Shown here: in pieces, positions 1-7,190 of the stretch | Position numbering within the stretch: position 1 is the first letter of the stretch | How the letters are laid out: each line of letters begins with the position of its first letter | From: Bacteroidales bacterium UBA3816 | GTDB taxonomy: Bacteria > Bacteroidota > Bacteroidia > Bacteroidales > P3 | Direction: 5' to 3' | Length of the DNA: 23,286 bases | NCBI GenBank assembly: GCA_002368955.1 | Contig: DFDY01000033.1 | Coordinates: forward strand, 1-23,286 | The notes under the pieces: generated by a model | Told to the model about the DNA's origin: nothing | The model's database searches: none | What the model saw: the letters and a program-made list of their open reading frames with translations, nothing else | Translations under genes and position numbers: made by a program

Positions 1-8
1 GTCTAATC

Positions 9-34
9 ACTTTTAGTTTTTACTTTTAGTTTTT
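9..34 (+). repeat. 13-bp tandem duplication upstream of the PD40 gene
   Basis: The 13-mer ACTTTTAGTTTTT occurs at 9-21 and again at 22-34. Each copy holds TAGTTTTT, one base from the Bacteroidota -7 consensus TAnnTTTG, so the pair could be two weak overlapping promoters 20-40 nt before the start codon. The region further upstream is outside the window. Confidence 0.5.
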
Positions 35-53
35 TAAATTGAAAGGATACTAT

Positions 54-1670
54 ATGAAAAGAATTGTTTTGGCCATAGGAGCCGTGCTGATGGTAACTCT
101 GGGGTGGGGGCAGAACCTGCGCTACGAGGTGACCCATTTGCACGACAGCATCAACACCACTGGCAGCGAGACGGGTGCCGTCATCGTGGACGACAGCGTG
201 ATTCTCTACACCACTATGCAGATGGAGGAAACCCCGCGGCTGTATCTGGTGGACTTCAACCCCATCCTGACCGAGATCTATGAGGCCCCCATAGACACTG
301 CCGGAACCATCGGGCGGGGCGTCCTGAACCAGTGGGGCTTGAACGCCAACGGCATGAACAACGGCAACGTGGCCTACGACCCCAAGGGCGACATCATTTA
401 CATCACCCGCAGCGAGTCGGGCGACAGGAGCGTCAACCACATCTACTACTCGCACCGCGTGAACAAACGGTGGGGCAAGTTGCAGAAGCTGAAGGGCAAC
501 GTGAACCTGAGCGGCTACAACAGCAGCCACCCCAGCATAGGCTACCTGCCCACGGGCCAGACCATCCTCTACTTCAGCTCGGACCGGCCGGGCGGGCTGG
601 GCGGCATGGACATCTGGTATGCCATCATCATCAGCGAAGGCACTCCCGGCAACTGCACCAACCTGGGCGCACCTGTGAACAGCGACAGCAACGATGTGAC
701 CCCATACTATAGCAACGAAGAGGGCATCCTCTACTTCAGCAGCAACCGTGCAGGAGGCCATGGCGGCATAGACATCTACCAGTCCGAAGGAATGCGCAAC
801 ACATGGAGCACGCCCGTAAATCTCGGCGAGGAAATCAACACCGAGTACGACGACCTCTACTTCAGTTTCCAACCCTGCCGCTGCCGTTGCCCGCAGGAGG
901 GGTTAAAAGATAACGAAATAGTGACGGCCTGCGGCTTTCTGGCCTCCAACCGCCCCGGCTCGCTCTATAAGACCAGCGAGAACTGCTGCAACGACCTCTA
1001 TCGCTGGCGCCGCATTTTCACCAAACCCGACTCCGCGGAGCAGCCCATAGTCTATGTCGACACCTTCCAAACCCACAGCGTGAAAGAACTGCTGCCGCTG
1101 AGCCTCTATTTCCACAACGACGAGCCCGATGCCAAGACCCTCGACACCACCACCCGCCTCGACTACACCGCCACCTGGCAACGCTACATGCAACTGCGGG
1201 AAGAGTATAAAGGAGCACAGTCCAGCCCAGTGGACCGTCGCAAGTGGGACTCCATCCAGAAAGGGGTGGACTACTTCTTCGAGTTTGAATTGAAGAAGGG
1301 GCATAGCGACATGCTCAAATTCATGCAATACCTCTATGCCGACCTCAAAGCCGGCAAGCGAGTGAACATCACCATCAACGGCTATGCCAGCCCGCTGTTT
1401 GAGAGCCTCTACAACGTGAATATCTCCAAACGGCGCATCGACTGCTTCCGCAACTCACTCAAGCGTTGGAACAACGGTGTTCTCCTCCCCTACCTGGAGA
1501 ATGGAAGCCTCCGCATTGAGACCGTGGCCAACGGAGCCCCCGGCGAGGAGGTGGTGGCCGCAGCCAGCCCCCTGCGCAACCCCAAGAGCGTGCGGTCGGT
1601 CTACGACATGCAGGCCGCCCACAACCGCCGCATCGACATTGTGGCATACGAAGTGAGAGGTGGAAATTGA
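54..1670 (+). CDS. Exported PD40 beta-propeller protein with OmpA-like C-terminal domain
   Basis: Predicted 538-residue envelope protein. The start at 54 is chosen because AAAGGA lies 6 nt upstream and the product then opens with a clean signal peptide (MKRIVLAIGAVLMVTLGWGQ, cleavage probably before the Gln). An upstream in-frame TTG at 39 is less likely. Residues about 160-320 carry PD40/WD40-like propeller repeats: ILYFSSDRPGGLGGMDIW, ILYFSSNRAGGHGGIDIY and a degenerate third copy, FLASNRPGS. Between and around the last two lie six cysteines (PCRCRC, AC, CC), possibly disulfide-bonded. Residues about 415-535 resemble an OmpA-like peptidoglycan-binding domain, with INGYASPLFESLYNVNISKRR matching the family's N-x-x-LS-x-x-R core. 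Known PD40-OmpA proteins of Bacteroidota sit in the periplasm or outer membrane, and some (PorE) serve the T9SS; this one lacks the TPR part of PorE, so a T9SS role is only a guess. Fold assignment is good, function unknown. Confidence 0.85.
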   Translation: MKRIVLAIGAVLMVTLGWGQNLRYEVTHLHDSINTTGSETGAVIVDDSVILYTTMQMEETPRLYLVDFNPILTEIYEAPIDTAGTIGRGVLNQWGLNANGMNNGNVAYDPKGDIIYITRSESGDRSVNHIYYSHRVNKRWGKLQKLKGNVNLSGYNSSHPSIGYLPTGQTILYFSSDRPGGLGGMDIWYAIIISEGTPGNCTNLGAPVNSDSNDVTPYYSNEEGILYFSSNRAGGHGGIDIYQSEGMRNTWSTPVNLGEEINTEYDDLYFSFQPCRCRCPQEGLKDNEIVTACGFLASNRPGSLYKTSENCCNDLYRWRRIFTKPDSAEQPIVYVDTFQTHSVKELLPLSLYFHNDEPDAKTLDTTTRLDYTATWQRYMQLREEYKGAQSSPVDRRKWDSIQKGVDYFFEFELKKGHSDMLKFMQYLYADLKAGKRVNITINGYASPLFESLYNVNISKRRIDCFRNSLKRWNNGVLLPYLENGSLRIETVANGAPGEEVVAAASPLRNPKSVRSVYDMQAAHNRRIDIVAYEVRGGN

Positions 1671-1726
1671 GAGTTGAGAGTTGAGAATTGAGAGTTGAGA
1701 GTTGAGAATTGAGAGTTGAGAATTGT
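1671..1726. repeat. Heptanucleotide tandem array (GAGTTGA/GAATTGA), 8 units
   Basis: Eight 7-bp units run without interruption, alternating between GAGTTGA and GAATTGA; the last unit ends in T. The array starts on the base after the stop codon of the PD40 gene, and the stop itself lies in a unit-like heptamer (AAATTGA, 1664-1670). It ends 49 nt before the next start codon. Such arrays are slippage-prone. No protein-coding role is apparent. Confidence 0.9.
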
Positions 1727-1775
1727 ACACTAAACTTATCACCAATCATCATTAACAAACAAATTACAAAGGACA

Positions 1776-2390
1776 ATGAAAATATTATGTGTAGTGCGCA
1801 ACTATGCGCCCCATGCCAAAGAGATGCAGTCGGCCGTGCCGACCGAGCCCGTCTTCTTCATGAAACCCGACAGCGCACTGAACCAGAAACAGATGCCTTT
1901 CTTCTATCCTGACTTCTCGCAGGATGTGCAGCACGAGGCCGAACTAGTGGTGAAAATCAAACGTCTGGGCAAGTGCATCAAGCCCGAGTTTGCCCACAAG
2001 TATTACGACTCCGTGGCCCTCGGCATCGACTTCACCGCCCGCGACATGCAGAAAGGGTTCAAAGAGCGCAGCATGCCCTGGCTGCTGGCCAAAGGCTTTG
2101 ACGGCAGTGCCGTGATGGGTCCCTTTGTGACCCTCGAAGAGTTGGGCAAGCCCATCAATGACCTCAATTTCGACCTCAAAATCAACGGCAACCTGGTGCA
2201 GCAGGGCAACAGCGGCGACATGATTTTCGACGTGGACCACCTCATCGCCTACGTCTCGCGCTTCATCACCCTGCGCACCGGCGACCTCATCTATACCGGC
2301 ACCCCCGCCGGTGTCGGCCCCGTGAAGATTGGCGACCACCTCGACGGCACCATCGAAGGCCGCCCCATGCTCTCATTAGACATCAAATAA
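1776..2390 (+). CDS. Fumarylacetoacetate hydrolase (FAH) family enzyme
   Basis: Cytosolic 204-residue enzyme of the FAH superfamily, whose members hydrolyse or decarboxylate acylpyruvates and related 2-oxo acids using a divalent metal. The N-terminus MKILCVVRNYAPHAKEM matches the conserved start of the family, which fixes the ATG at 1776 although AAAGGA is only 2 nt away. Likely metal ligands are visible: the H-E-A-E-L element gives Glu54 and Glu56, and GIDFTARD gives Asp85. The family signatures KGFDGSAVMGPF (106-117) and YTGTPAGVGPVKIGD (173-187) are intact. Length fits the short bacterial YcgM-type members. The gene follows the PD40 gene on the same strand after 105 nt that include the heptamer array, and it ends at a hairpin terminator. 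The exact substrate cannot be read from sequence; acylpyruvate hydrolase or oxaloacetate decarboxylase are the usual options. Confidence 0.9.
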   Translation: MKILCVVRNYAPHAKEMQSAVPTEPVFFMKPDSALNQKQMPFFYPDFSQDVQHEAELVVKIKRLGKCIKPEFAHKYYDSVALGIDFTARDMQKGFKERSMPWLLAKGFDGSAVMGPFVTLEELGKPINDLNFDLKINGNLVQQGNSGDMIFDVDHLIAYVSRFITLRTGDLIYTGTPAGVGPVKIGDHLDGTIEGRPMLSLDIK

Positions 2391-2407
2391 AGGATATTAT
2401 TGCAGTA

Positions 2408-2448
2408 AAAGAGGGCTCCCTTTTGCCAAAGGAGCCCTCTTTATTCAT
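2408..2448. terminator. Hairpin terminator, probably bidirectional
   Basis: A perfect 12-bp stem (AAAGAGGGCTCC at 2408-2419 with GGAGCCCTCTTT at 2431-2442) encloses a short loop. It is followed by TTTATTCATTTT on the plus strand, and preceded by an A-run that gives U's on the minus-strand transcript. It lies between the convergent FAH gene and the large LRR gene and could end both. Confidence 0.85.
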
Positions 2449-2466
2449 TTTGGTAGCCTCGGCGTT

Positions 2467-5400
2467 CTACCTTATTACCACTCGTTGGGCAGCATAGTCG
2501 CCCACCTGCACAAGATAGACACCCGTTGCCATCATACGGAAGTGCTGAGTCTCGGCAACAGTCTGTTCGGTACTGAGCAAACGTCCCACCACATCAAAGA
2601 TGCGGACTCGCTGCCCTTCAGCCCCCTGCACGGTAATGACATTGCCCTGCGCAGTGATTGTTACGCCCGAAGGCTGTACATCCGAAACACCTACCTCATC
2701 TTCAATAAAAGAGGCAGTCATATTCATGTCACTTGTCACCGTCACGTGGCGTGGATTCTCTGAGCTTCCATCACTCCATTGCACAAAGTGATTTCCCAAT
2801 ACTGATATGGCAGCAATCTCAACCACAGTGCCATCGCTAAATGTACCCGACCCTACGACAATGCCCTTTGTCGGTTGCTCTGAAACTATCGACAACGTGT
2901 AGTAATCTATTGGCACCATAACCGTTATGGTATCGTGGATAAAGTTGTCAACAAAGGTCGTATCGTGAATGTATGTCGTGTCGTGAATAAAGTTGTTCAC
3001 CACAACTGTATCATGGACGTAGTTATTCACAATGGTAGTGTCGTGGATATAGTTGTTAACAATGGTTGTATCGTGAACAAATGCCGTATCGTAAATATAG
3101 TTGTTCACCACAACTGTATCATGGATATAGTTATTCACAATTATGGTATCATGGATAATGTTAGTGACAATAGTGGTATCGTGCACAATCGTAGTATCGT
3201 GAATAAAAATGTCCACATAAGTGGTATCATGCACAATCGTTGTGTCATGTGTAAAAAAGGTGTCGCGGACAACTATTGTGTCATGGTAGGTGACGGTATC
3301 GGGTAACAGCGCAAAGTATGCAGTGAGAAGTGTATCCCTGTCGATGGTTAGCATACGAGGGTTTGCCGTATCGCCATCGCTCCAATGGGCAAAGAGGTAG
3401 CCTGTGTAGGGAGTAGCAGCAATGGTAGCAGTTGGCTCCGAACAGGTGGGCTGGGTGACCACCGATGCCGAGCCCATTGTCTCGTCTATTGACGATACGT
3501 TCACTGTGGCATCCAGCACCCCAACAAAGTTGTTAAAGTTGCTCCAGCGTTCAGCATACGAAGCGGTGCTTCCACAGGGGATAAATACAGGGATAGAGTC
3601 TGGGACGTTGTAAAAAGCGTTGAGACCAGCCCTGGGGGCGACCGTTGGCTTTGCGGTGATGCTTGTCAGCCCTGTGCAACCATAAAAAGCTCCGCCTCCT
3701 ATCGAATCCACAGAATTACCAATAACAAGAGATTCTAAACTGTCACAAGAATGGAATGCTCCATCACCAACATATTCTACCAAATCTGGTATTATAATGG
3801 TTCTTACTCCTCTTAAACCATCAAATGCAAAAGCCGGTATTTTTTTAACATTATCACCTATATTAATTGCATTAATGCCACAATTAGCAAATGTGCGACA
3901 GATTGCATGCGTATTAGTATCATAACCCATATAGGTACAGCTATCGGCATTGAAGTTTACAGTTGCAAGGTTGCTACAACCATAGAACGCATAGTCTCCA
4001 ATACTTTTGATTCTTTTGGGAATAGTAATCGAAGTGAGACCTGTGCAGCCCCTGAACGACAGAATGCCTATTGATTCCACAGAATCAGGAATCGTAATCG
4101 ACTGAAGATTCGAACAACGAGAGAATCCACCGTCAGGAAGCATCTTGACATGGCTGCCTATGTTTACTGTACTGACATTACAATTAGCAAACACAGGATA
4201 CACACTATAATTTCCACGGTACCCCATATTCGTGCAGCTGTCGGCATCGAAGTTTACGGTTGCAAGGTTACTACAGCCATAGAACGCATTGAGGCCAATG
4301 CCTTTGATTCTTCTGGGGATAGTAATCGAGGTAAGTCCAGTACAATTAAAAAACGATAAGTTACCTATCGACTCCACCGAATCAGGAATCGTAATAGACT
4401 GTAGATTCGTACAACCACTGAATCCCCCATCGGGAATCATCTTAACATGGTTGCCAATGTTTACTGTACTGACATTACAATTGTTAAACACATAATCTAC
4501 TGAATTATAATCACTATAGTAACCCATATTGGTGCAACTGTCGGCATTAAAGTTTACGGTTGTAAGGGTACAACATCCCGCGAAAGCACCGCCTCCAATG
4601 CTTCTAATTCTTCGTGGAATAGTAATCGAGGTAAGCCCAGTACAATTAAGAAACGATAAGTTACCTATCGACTCCACCGAATCAGGAATCGTAATAGACT
4701 GTAGATTCGTACAACCGCTGAACCCGCCATCCGGAATCATCTTGACATGGCTGCCTATGTTTACGGTATTGACACTACTCCCAAACACATAGTGTACATA
4801 ATTACTATCACTATCGTATCCCATATTGGTGCAGCTGTCGGCATTAAAGTTTACGGTTGTTAGGTTAGTACAACCCCAGAAGGCATTACCCCCAATACTT
4901 TTAATATTTCTCGGTATCGTGATCGAAGTAACGCCAGTACATCCGTTAAAAGCATTTGCTGGGATTATTTTCACATTCTGACCTATATTGATGGTCGTAA
5001 TATTTGTATCCCCGTTGAATGGTGATCCCCAAACAGTTGTACAACTATCAGCATTATAATTCACAGTTGTCAAACCAGTACATCCCTCAAAAGCAGCAAG
5101 ATAAATATGGGTGACAGAGTTAGGAATAGTAATAGAAGTGAGACCAGTACATCCCTCAAAAGCAGCATTATAAATATGGGTGACGGAGTTAGAAATAGTG
5201 ATAGAAGTGAGACCAGTACAATCTTGGAAAGCAGCATTATAAATATGGGTGACAGAGTTAGGAATAGTAATAGAAGTGAGGCCGGTGCACCCTACAAATG
5301 ATGCGGTATCAATGGCTACAACAGTAGTCGGAATGGTGACCGACAAGAGATCGCTACATTGAAAAAATGCCTTAGATCCAATTTTGGTAACGGCATACGT

Positions 5401-5628
5401 GGTACCTCCGTATGTGACAGATGAGGGGATAGTCAAAGCCCCGGAAGGCATAGTGTGACCGAACCAAGGAATATTATTATTCGGACATGTCACACTCACT
5501 GTAGTTGATGATAAGATATCATAATACAGTTCTTGTCCAGAAGGTGCTACGGCAGAGAAGTCATAAGCATAGGCACTTGCAAGTCCTGTAACTAGCAGCA
5601 AGACAAAAGAAAGTATATGTTTTCTCAT
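2467..5628 (-). CDS. Large BspA-like LRR surface protein with T9SS type A sorting domain
   Basis: Predicted 1053-residue secreted, surface-attached protein. A signal peptide (MRKHILSFVLLLVTGLASA) is followed by LRR_5 (BspA/TpLRR) repeats to about residue 700, with units such as CTGLTSITIPNSVTHIYNAAF of 23 residues. A tract at about 715-775 ends in HWSDGDTANPRMLTI and resembles an InlB B-repeat. From about 775 to 898 comes a low-complexity stalk of His-Asp-Thr units. A second InlB-like repeat (QWSDGSSENPRHVTV) covers about 903-970. The last 65 or so residues, with VRIFDVVGRLL and ATGVYLVQVGDYAAQRVVIR, fit a type A T9SS C-terminal sorting domain. BspA-like proteins of Bacteroidota mediate adhesion to host or bacterial partners; adhesion here is inference. 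The gene is visibly AT-richer than its neighbours and has near-identical internal repeats, suggesting recent expansion or transfer. It has a long upstream gap with a candidate promoter near 5931. Confidence 0.9.
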   Translation of the reverse strand: MRKHILSFVLLLVTGLASAYAYDFSAVAPSGQELYYDILSSTTVSVTCPNNNIPWFGHTMPSGALTIPSSVTYGGTTYAVTKIGSKAFFQCSDLLSVTIPTTVVAIDTASFVGCTGLTSITIPNSVTHIYNAAFQDCTGLTSITISNSVTHIYNAAFEGCTGLTSITIPNSVTHIYLAAFEGCTGLTTVNYNADSCTTVWGSPFNGDTNITTINIGQNVKIIPANAFNGCTGVTSITIPRNIKSIGGNAFWGCTNLTTVNFNADSCTNMGYDSDSNYVHYVFGSSVNTVNIGSHVKMIPDGGFSGCTNLQSITIPDSVESIGNLSFLNCTGLTSITIPRRIRSIGGGAFAGCCTLTTVNFNADSCTNMGYYSDYNSVDYVFNNCNVSTVNIGNHVKMIPDGGFSGCTNLQSITIPDSVESIGNLSFFNCTGLTSITIPRRIKGIGLNAFYGCSNLATVNFDADSCTNMGYRGNYSVYPVFANCNVSTVNIGSHVKMLPDGGFSRCSNLQSITIPDSVESIGILSFRGCTGLTSITIPKRIKSIGDYAFYGCSNLATVNFNADSCTYMGYDTNTHAICRTFANCGINAINIGDNVKKIPAFAFDGLRGVRTIIIPDLVEYVGDGAFHSCDSLESLVIGNSVDSIGGGAFYGCTGLTSITAKPTVAPRAGLNAFYNVPDSIPVFIPCGSTASYAERWSNFNNFVGVLDATVNVSSIDETMGSASVVTQPTCSEPTATIAATPYTGYLFAHWSDGDTANPRMLTIDRDTLLTAYFALLPDTVTYHDTIVVRDTFFTHDTTIVHDTTYVDIFIHDTTIVHDTTIVTNIIHDTIIVNNYIHDTVVVNNYIYDTAFVHDTTIVNNYIHDTTIVNNYVHDTVVVNNFIHDTTYIHDTTFVDNFIHDTITVMVPIDYYTLSIVSEQPTKGIVVGSGTFSDGTVVEIAAISVLGNHFVQWSDGSSENPRHVTVTSDMNMTASFIEDEVGVSDVQPSGVTITAQGNVITVQGAEGQRVRIFDVVGRLLSTEQTVAETQHFRMMATGVYLVQVGDYAAQRVVIR
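2935..3306 (-). repeat. His-Asp-Thr repeat stalk (10- and 6-residue units)
   Basis: On the minus strand this stretch encodes 13 HDT triplets plus one YDT and one RDT. Two unit lengths alternate: ten residues (HDTTIVNNYI, HDTVVVNNYI, HDTVVVNNFI and similar) and six residues (HDTTIV, HDTTYI). It separates the two InlB-like repeats of the large LRR protein. Alternating small and branched residues suggest an extended beta stalk; His and Asp could bind metal. Both ideas are inference. Confidence 0.85.
3990..4860 (-). repeat. About 300-bp super-repeat inside the large LRR gene
   Basis: The block at about 4320-4440 recurs at 4620-4740 with an offset of exactly 300 bp and only a few substitutions across more than 110 bp. 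A more diverged copy lies about 297 bp further along the gene (4021-4140), and a fourth partial copy starts near 4741-4870. Each encodes roughly 100 residues with the landmarks TVNIGSHVKM, PDSVESIG and NADSCTNMGY. Near-identity at the DNA level points to recent duplication or gene conversion. Confidence 0.85.
5101..5307 (-). repeat. 69-bp (23-residue) LRR tandem repeat, three copies
   Basis: Three copies of a 69-bp unit begin at 5101, 5170 and 5239 (each starting ATAAATATGGGTGAC) and differ by only a few bases. Each encodes one canonical 23-residue LRR_5 unit. This is a second, shorter layer of duplication near the N-terminus of the large LRR protein. Confidence 0.85.
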
Positions 5629-5645
5629 ATTGTGTGTTTTTGTCT

Positions 5646-5665
5646 GTGTTGCGGCTCGGCAACAC
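5646..5665 (-). promoter_or_regulatory. Hairpin 17 nt upstream of the large LRR start codon
   Basis: A perfect 7-bp inverted repeat, GTGTTGC (5646-5652) and GCAACAC (5659-5665), with a 6-nt loop lies in the leader just before the ATG at 5628. It could modulate ribosome access or be incidental. Confidence 0.4.
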
Positions 5666-5706
5666 GTTAATCACAATACAAGAAAGTGGAGCCATCCATT
5701 ATGACC

Positions 5707-5814
5707 CTATTTTCTTGGTGGGGCTGGACTCCCGAAAACAAAAACAAGGTTTGGGTGAATCGCTCCACAAGTGGATGTATCTATGGTATTATACATTCCA
5801 ACAGGAGCATTCAT
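5707..5814 (-). CDS. Possible 35-residue leader ORF before the LRR gene
   Basis: On the minus strand an ATG at 5814 opens a 35-codon frame ending in TAG at 5707, preceded by the purine-rich GAGGGAG. The peptide begins MNAPVGMYNTIDTS and ends GSPAPPRK; it has no recognisable domain. It falls inside the predicted leader of the large LRR gene, so if translated it would be an upstream ORF. Coding is unproven, and other frames over the same stretch are equally open. Confidence 0.2.
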   Translation of the reverse strand: MNAPVGMYNTIDTSTCGAIHPNLVFVFGSPAPPRK

Positions 5815-5930
5815 CTCCCTCGTATTCCTTGTTTTCTTTTTGCGAAATGTCCAGTTTCACCAAGCAGGAATAGAGCGAAAATGCGCTTTCTCAATCATTT
5901 GCAGACGCAGTTCTCTTCGTTCTGCATTTG

Positions 5931-5960
5931 CAAATATACTATTTTTATTTGATACGGAAA
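5931..5960 (-). promoter_or_regulatory. Candidate promoter of the large LRR gene
   Basis: Read on the minus strand, TATATTTGCA (5938-5929) matches the Bacteroidota -7 element TAnnTTTG. TTTC at 5960-5957 is an approximate -33 element with an 18-nt spacer. A start of transcription near 5924 would give a leader of about 295 nt. Confidence 0.55.
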
Positions 5961-6008
5961 GTCTTTCCCCAAAAACTTGTCAAGAGTCTAGGGATAGGTA
6001 GATTACAG

Positions 6009-6036
6009 TGTATAGTGTACAATGTACAATATAGAA
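6009..6036. repeat. Short heptanucleotide repeat (TGTACAA type)
   Basis: Four consecutive 7-mers, TGTATAG, TGTACAA, TGTACAA and TATAGAA, form a degenerate period-7 tract in the intergenic region. A related TGTACAA occurs once more at about 6259-6265. Confidence 0.6.
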
Positions 6037-6205
6037 CCACAGTCTTCAGGTGCTAAAAATGCCAGATATGATGACAACTTGTAGGGATTCATACTGCCCT
6101 GCCAAGCCGTCACCAAAATTCTCTCCATACTTAAAACTTCCCCGCAAAAACAGACATTTTTCTCAATATAGAGAGAACTTTTGAATTCTGAGCTCTGAAA
6201 TCTGC

Positions 6206-6254
6206 GTGGGGCGGCAGCCATTGCAATTCTGTATTCTGAGTGGCTGCCGCCCAC
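6206..6254. repeat. GC-rich hairpin, member of a dispersed intergenic repeat
   Basis: The arm GTGGGGCGGCAGCCA (6206-6220) pairs with TGGCTGCCGCCCAC (6241-6254), leaving one bulged G and a 20-nt loop. The right part, ATTCTGAGTGGCTGCCGCC at 6233-6251, recurs with one mismatch at 18480-18498. It lies 25 nt beyond the stop codon of the exonuclease gene on its 3' side, so it could also act on that mRNA's end; no U-run follows. Confidence 0.65.
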
Positions 6255-6279
6255 TCAGTGTACAATGACGGCTCCCGCC

Positions 6280-7143
6280 TCAATTCCCAGCTCCAAAATG
6301 CAGCTTGAGGTCGAGGAGTTTCTTGCTTTTCATGTTGGTCCACACCTCGGTAATGAGGGCCTTGGTAGAGAGTGGGAAGTCGGCCTTCATCATCCAGTCG
6401 TAGTAGGCGGGCTCGCGGGAGAAGACCTGTTCGAGGGGTTTGCCTTTGTGTTTGCCGAAGTTGAAAATCTCGCGGCCTTGGGCATCATAGCCGATATGCC
6501 CCACCAGGTCGGCCCACTGGCTGGCACGGCTGAAACGGCTGAGCTGTTCCATGTCGTTCACCACAGGTTTGCTGACGGTGCCGTCGGGGGCCGTGTACTC
6601 GACATCTTTGTAGCGGTCCAGCTGGGCCATAAGCACCTCATAGGTGGCCAGGGTGTCGGCATCGGCACTGTGGGCATTCTCCAACTCCTTGTGGCAATAG
6701 AAGCGGTAGGCGGCCTTGAGGGTGCGCTGCTCCATCTTGTGGAAGATGTTCTGCACGTCAATCAGGCGGCGGCTTTTGAGGTTGAAGGGCACGTCGGCAC
6801 GGAGAAACTCCTCCACCAGCATGGGCACGTCGAACTTGTTGGAGTTATAGCCCGCCAAGTCGGCATCGCCGATAAAGGCGGCCACATCTGGAGCCAACTC
6901 ACTGAAAGAAGGCTTGTCGGCCACGTCGGCATCGCTTATACCATGGATGGCAGTGGTATACTCGGGAATATGGACAGTCTGTCCTTTGGCATCCACGGGG
7001 CGAATGCGGTAGACGCGGGTCTCGGTGGCACCCCCGGGCAGTACTTTGTGAAGGCAAATTTCGACAATATGGTCGACACCCACATTGACACCTGTGGTCT
7101 CTAGGTCGAAAAAAACAATAGGTCTTTCTAAGTTTAGTTGCAT
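6280..7143 (-). CDS. DnaQ-like 3'-5' exonuclease with ExoX-type C-terminus
   Basis: A 287-residue DEDDh exonuclease of the DNA polymerase III epsilon/ExoX group, expected to remove nucleotides from 3' ends in the cytosol. All active-site motifs are present: FFDLETTG (Asp13, Glu15), GYNSNKFDVPML (Asp105) and AHSADADT (His158, Asp163). Residues about 226-255 (FNFGKHKGKPLEQV, then YYDWMM) match the small C-terminal module found in exodeoxyribonuclease X-like proteins. No polymerase-binding or helicase domain is fused. The start is fixed by MQLNLERPIVFFDLE, with the usual few residues before the first motif. It is the last gene of a minus-strand run that begins with the dihydroorotate dehydrogenase-like gene and lies 59 nt after kdsA. 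Whether it is the replicative proofreading subunit or a repair exonuclease is not decidable; the ExoX tail favours repair. Confidence 0.9.
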   Translation of the reverse strand: MQLNLERPIVFFDLETTGVNVGVDHIVEICLHKVLPGGATETRVYRIRPVDAKGQTVHIPEYTTAIHGISDADVADKPSFSELAPDVAAFIGDADLAGYNSNKFDVPMLVEEFLRADVPFNLKSRRLIDVQNIFHKMEQRTLKAAYRFYCHKELENAHSADADTLATYEVLMAQLDRYKDVEYTAPDGTVSKPVVNDMEQLSRFSRASQWADLVGHIGYDAQGREIFNFGKHKGKPLEQVFSREPAYYDWMMKADFPLSTKALITEVWTNMKSKKLLDLKLHFGAGN

Positions 7144-7190
7144 AAGGAAAGTGAAAAGTATATAATAAAAAAATAGAGTGGCCGCTGAAT

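Larger units (their letters stand above)
5629..6279. other. Intergenic region without a convincing gene (about 650 nt)
   Basis: Between the divergently spaced minus-strand LRR and exonuclease genes I see a long leader with a promoter-like site, a short heptamer repeat at 6009-6036, and a GC-rich hairpin at 6206-6254. Several open frames exist on both strands (for example 5686-5952 plus and 6003-6254 minus), but none has a recognisable domain or plausible start context. Confidence 0.6.

Noticed and set aside
3..872. 289-codon minus-strand open frame opposite the PD40 gene
   Set aside because: It is a Val/Ala/His-rich shadow translation without domains; the plus-strand protein has a signal peptide and clear repeats.
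3990..5307. Regular repeats that could suggest a CRISPR-like array
   Set aside because: The repeats have periods of 69 and 300 bp, stay in frame and encode LRR units; there are no unique spacers.
5686..5952. 88-codon plus-strand open frame in the gap upstream of the LRR gene
   Set aside because: There is no ribosome-binding site, promoter or domain, and it overlaps a likely minus-strand promoter.
6206..6254. Terminal inverted repeats of an insertion sequence
   Set aside because: The arms are only 20 nt apart and no transposase is present, so it is a simple hairpin or short dispersed repeat.
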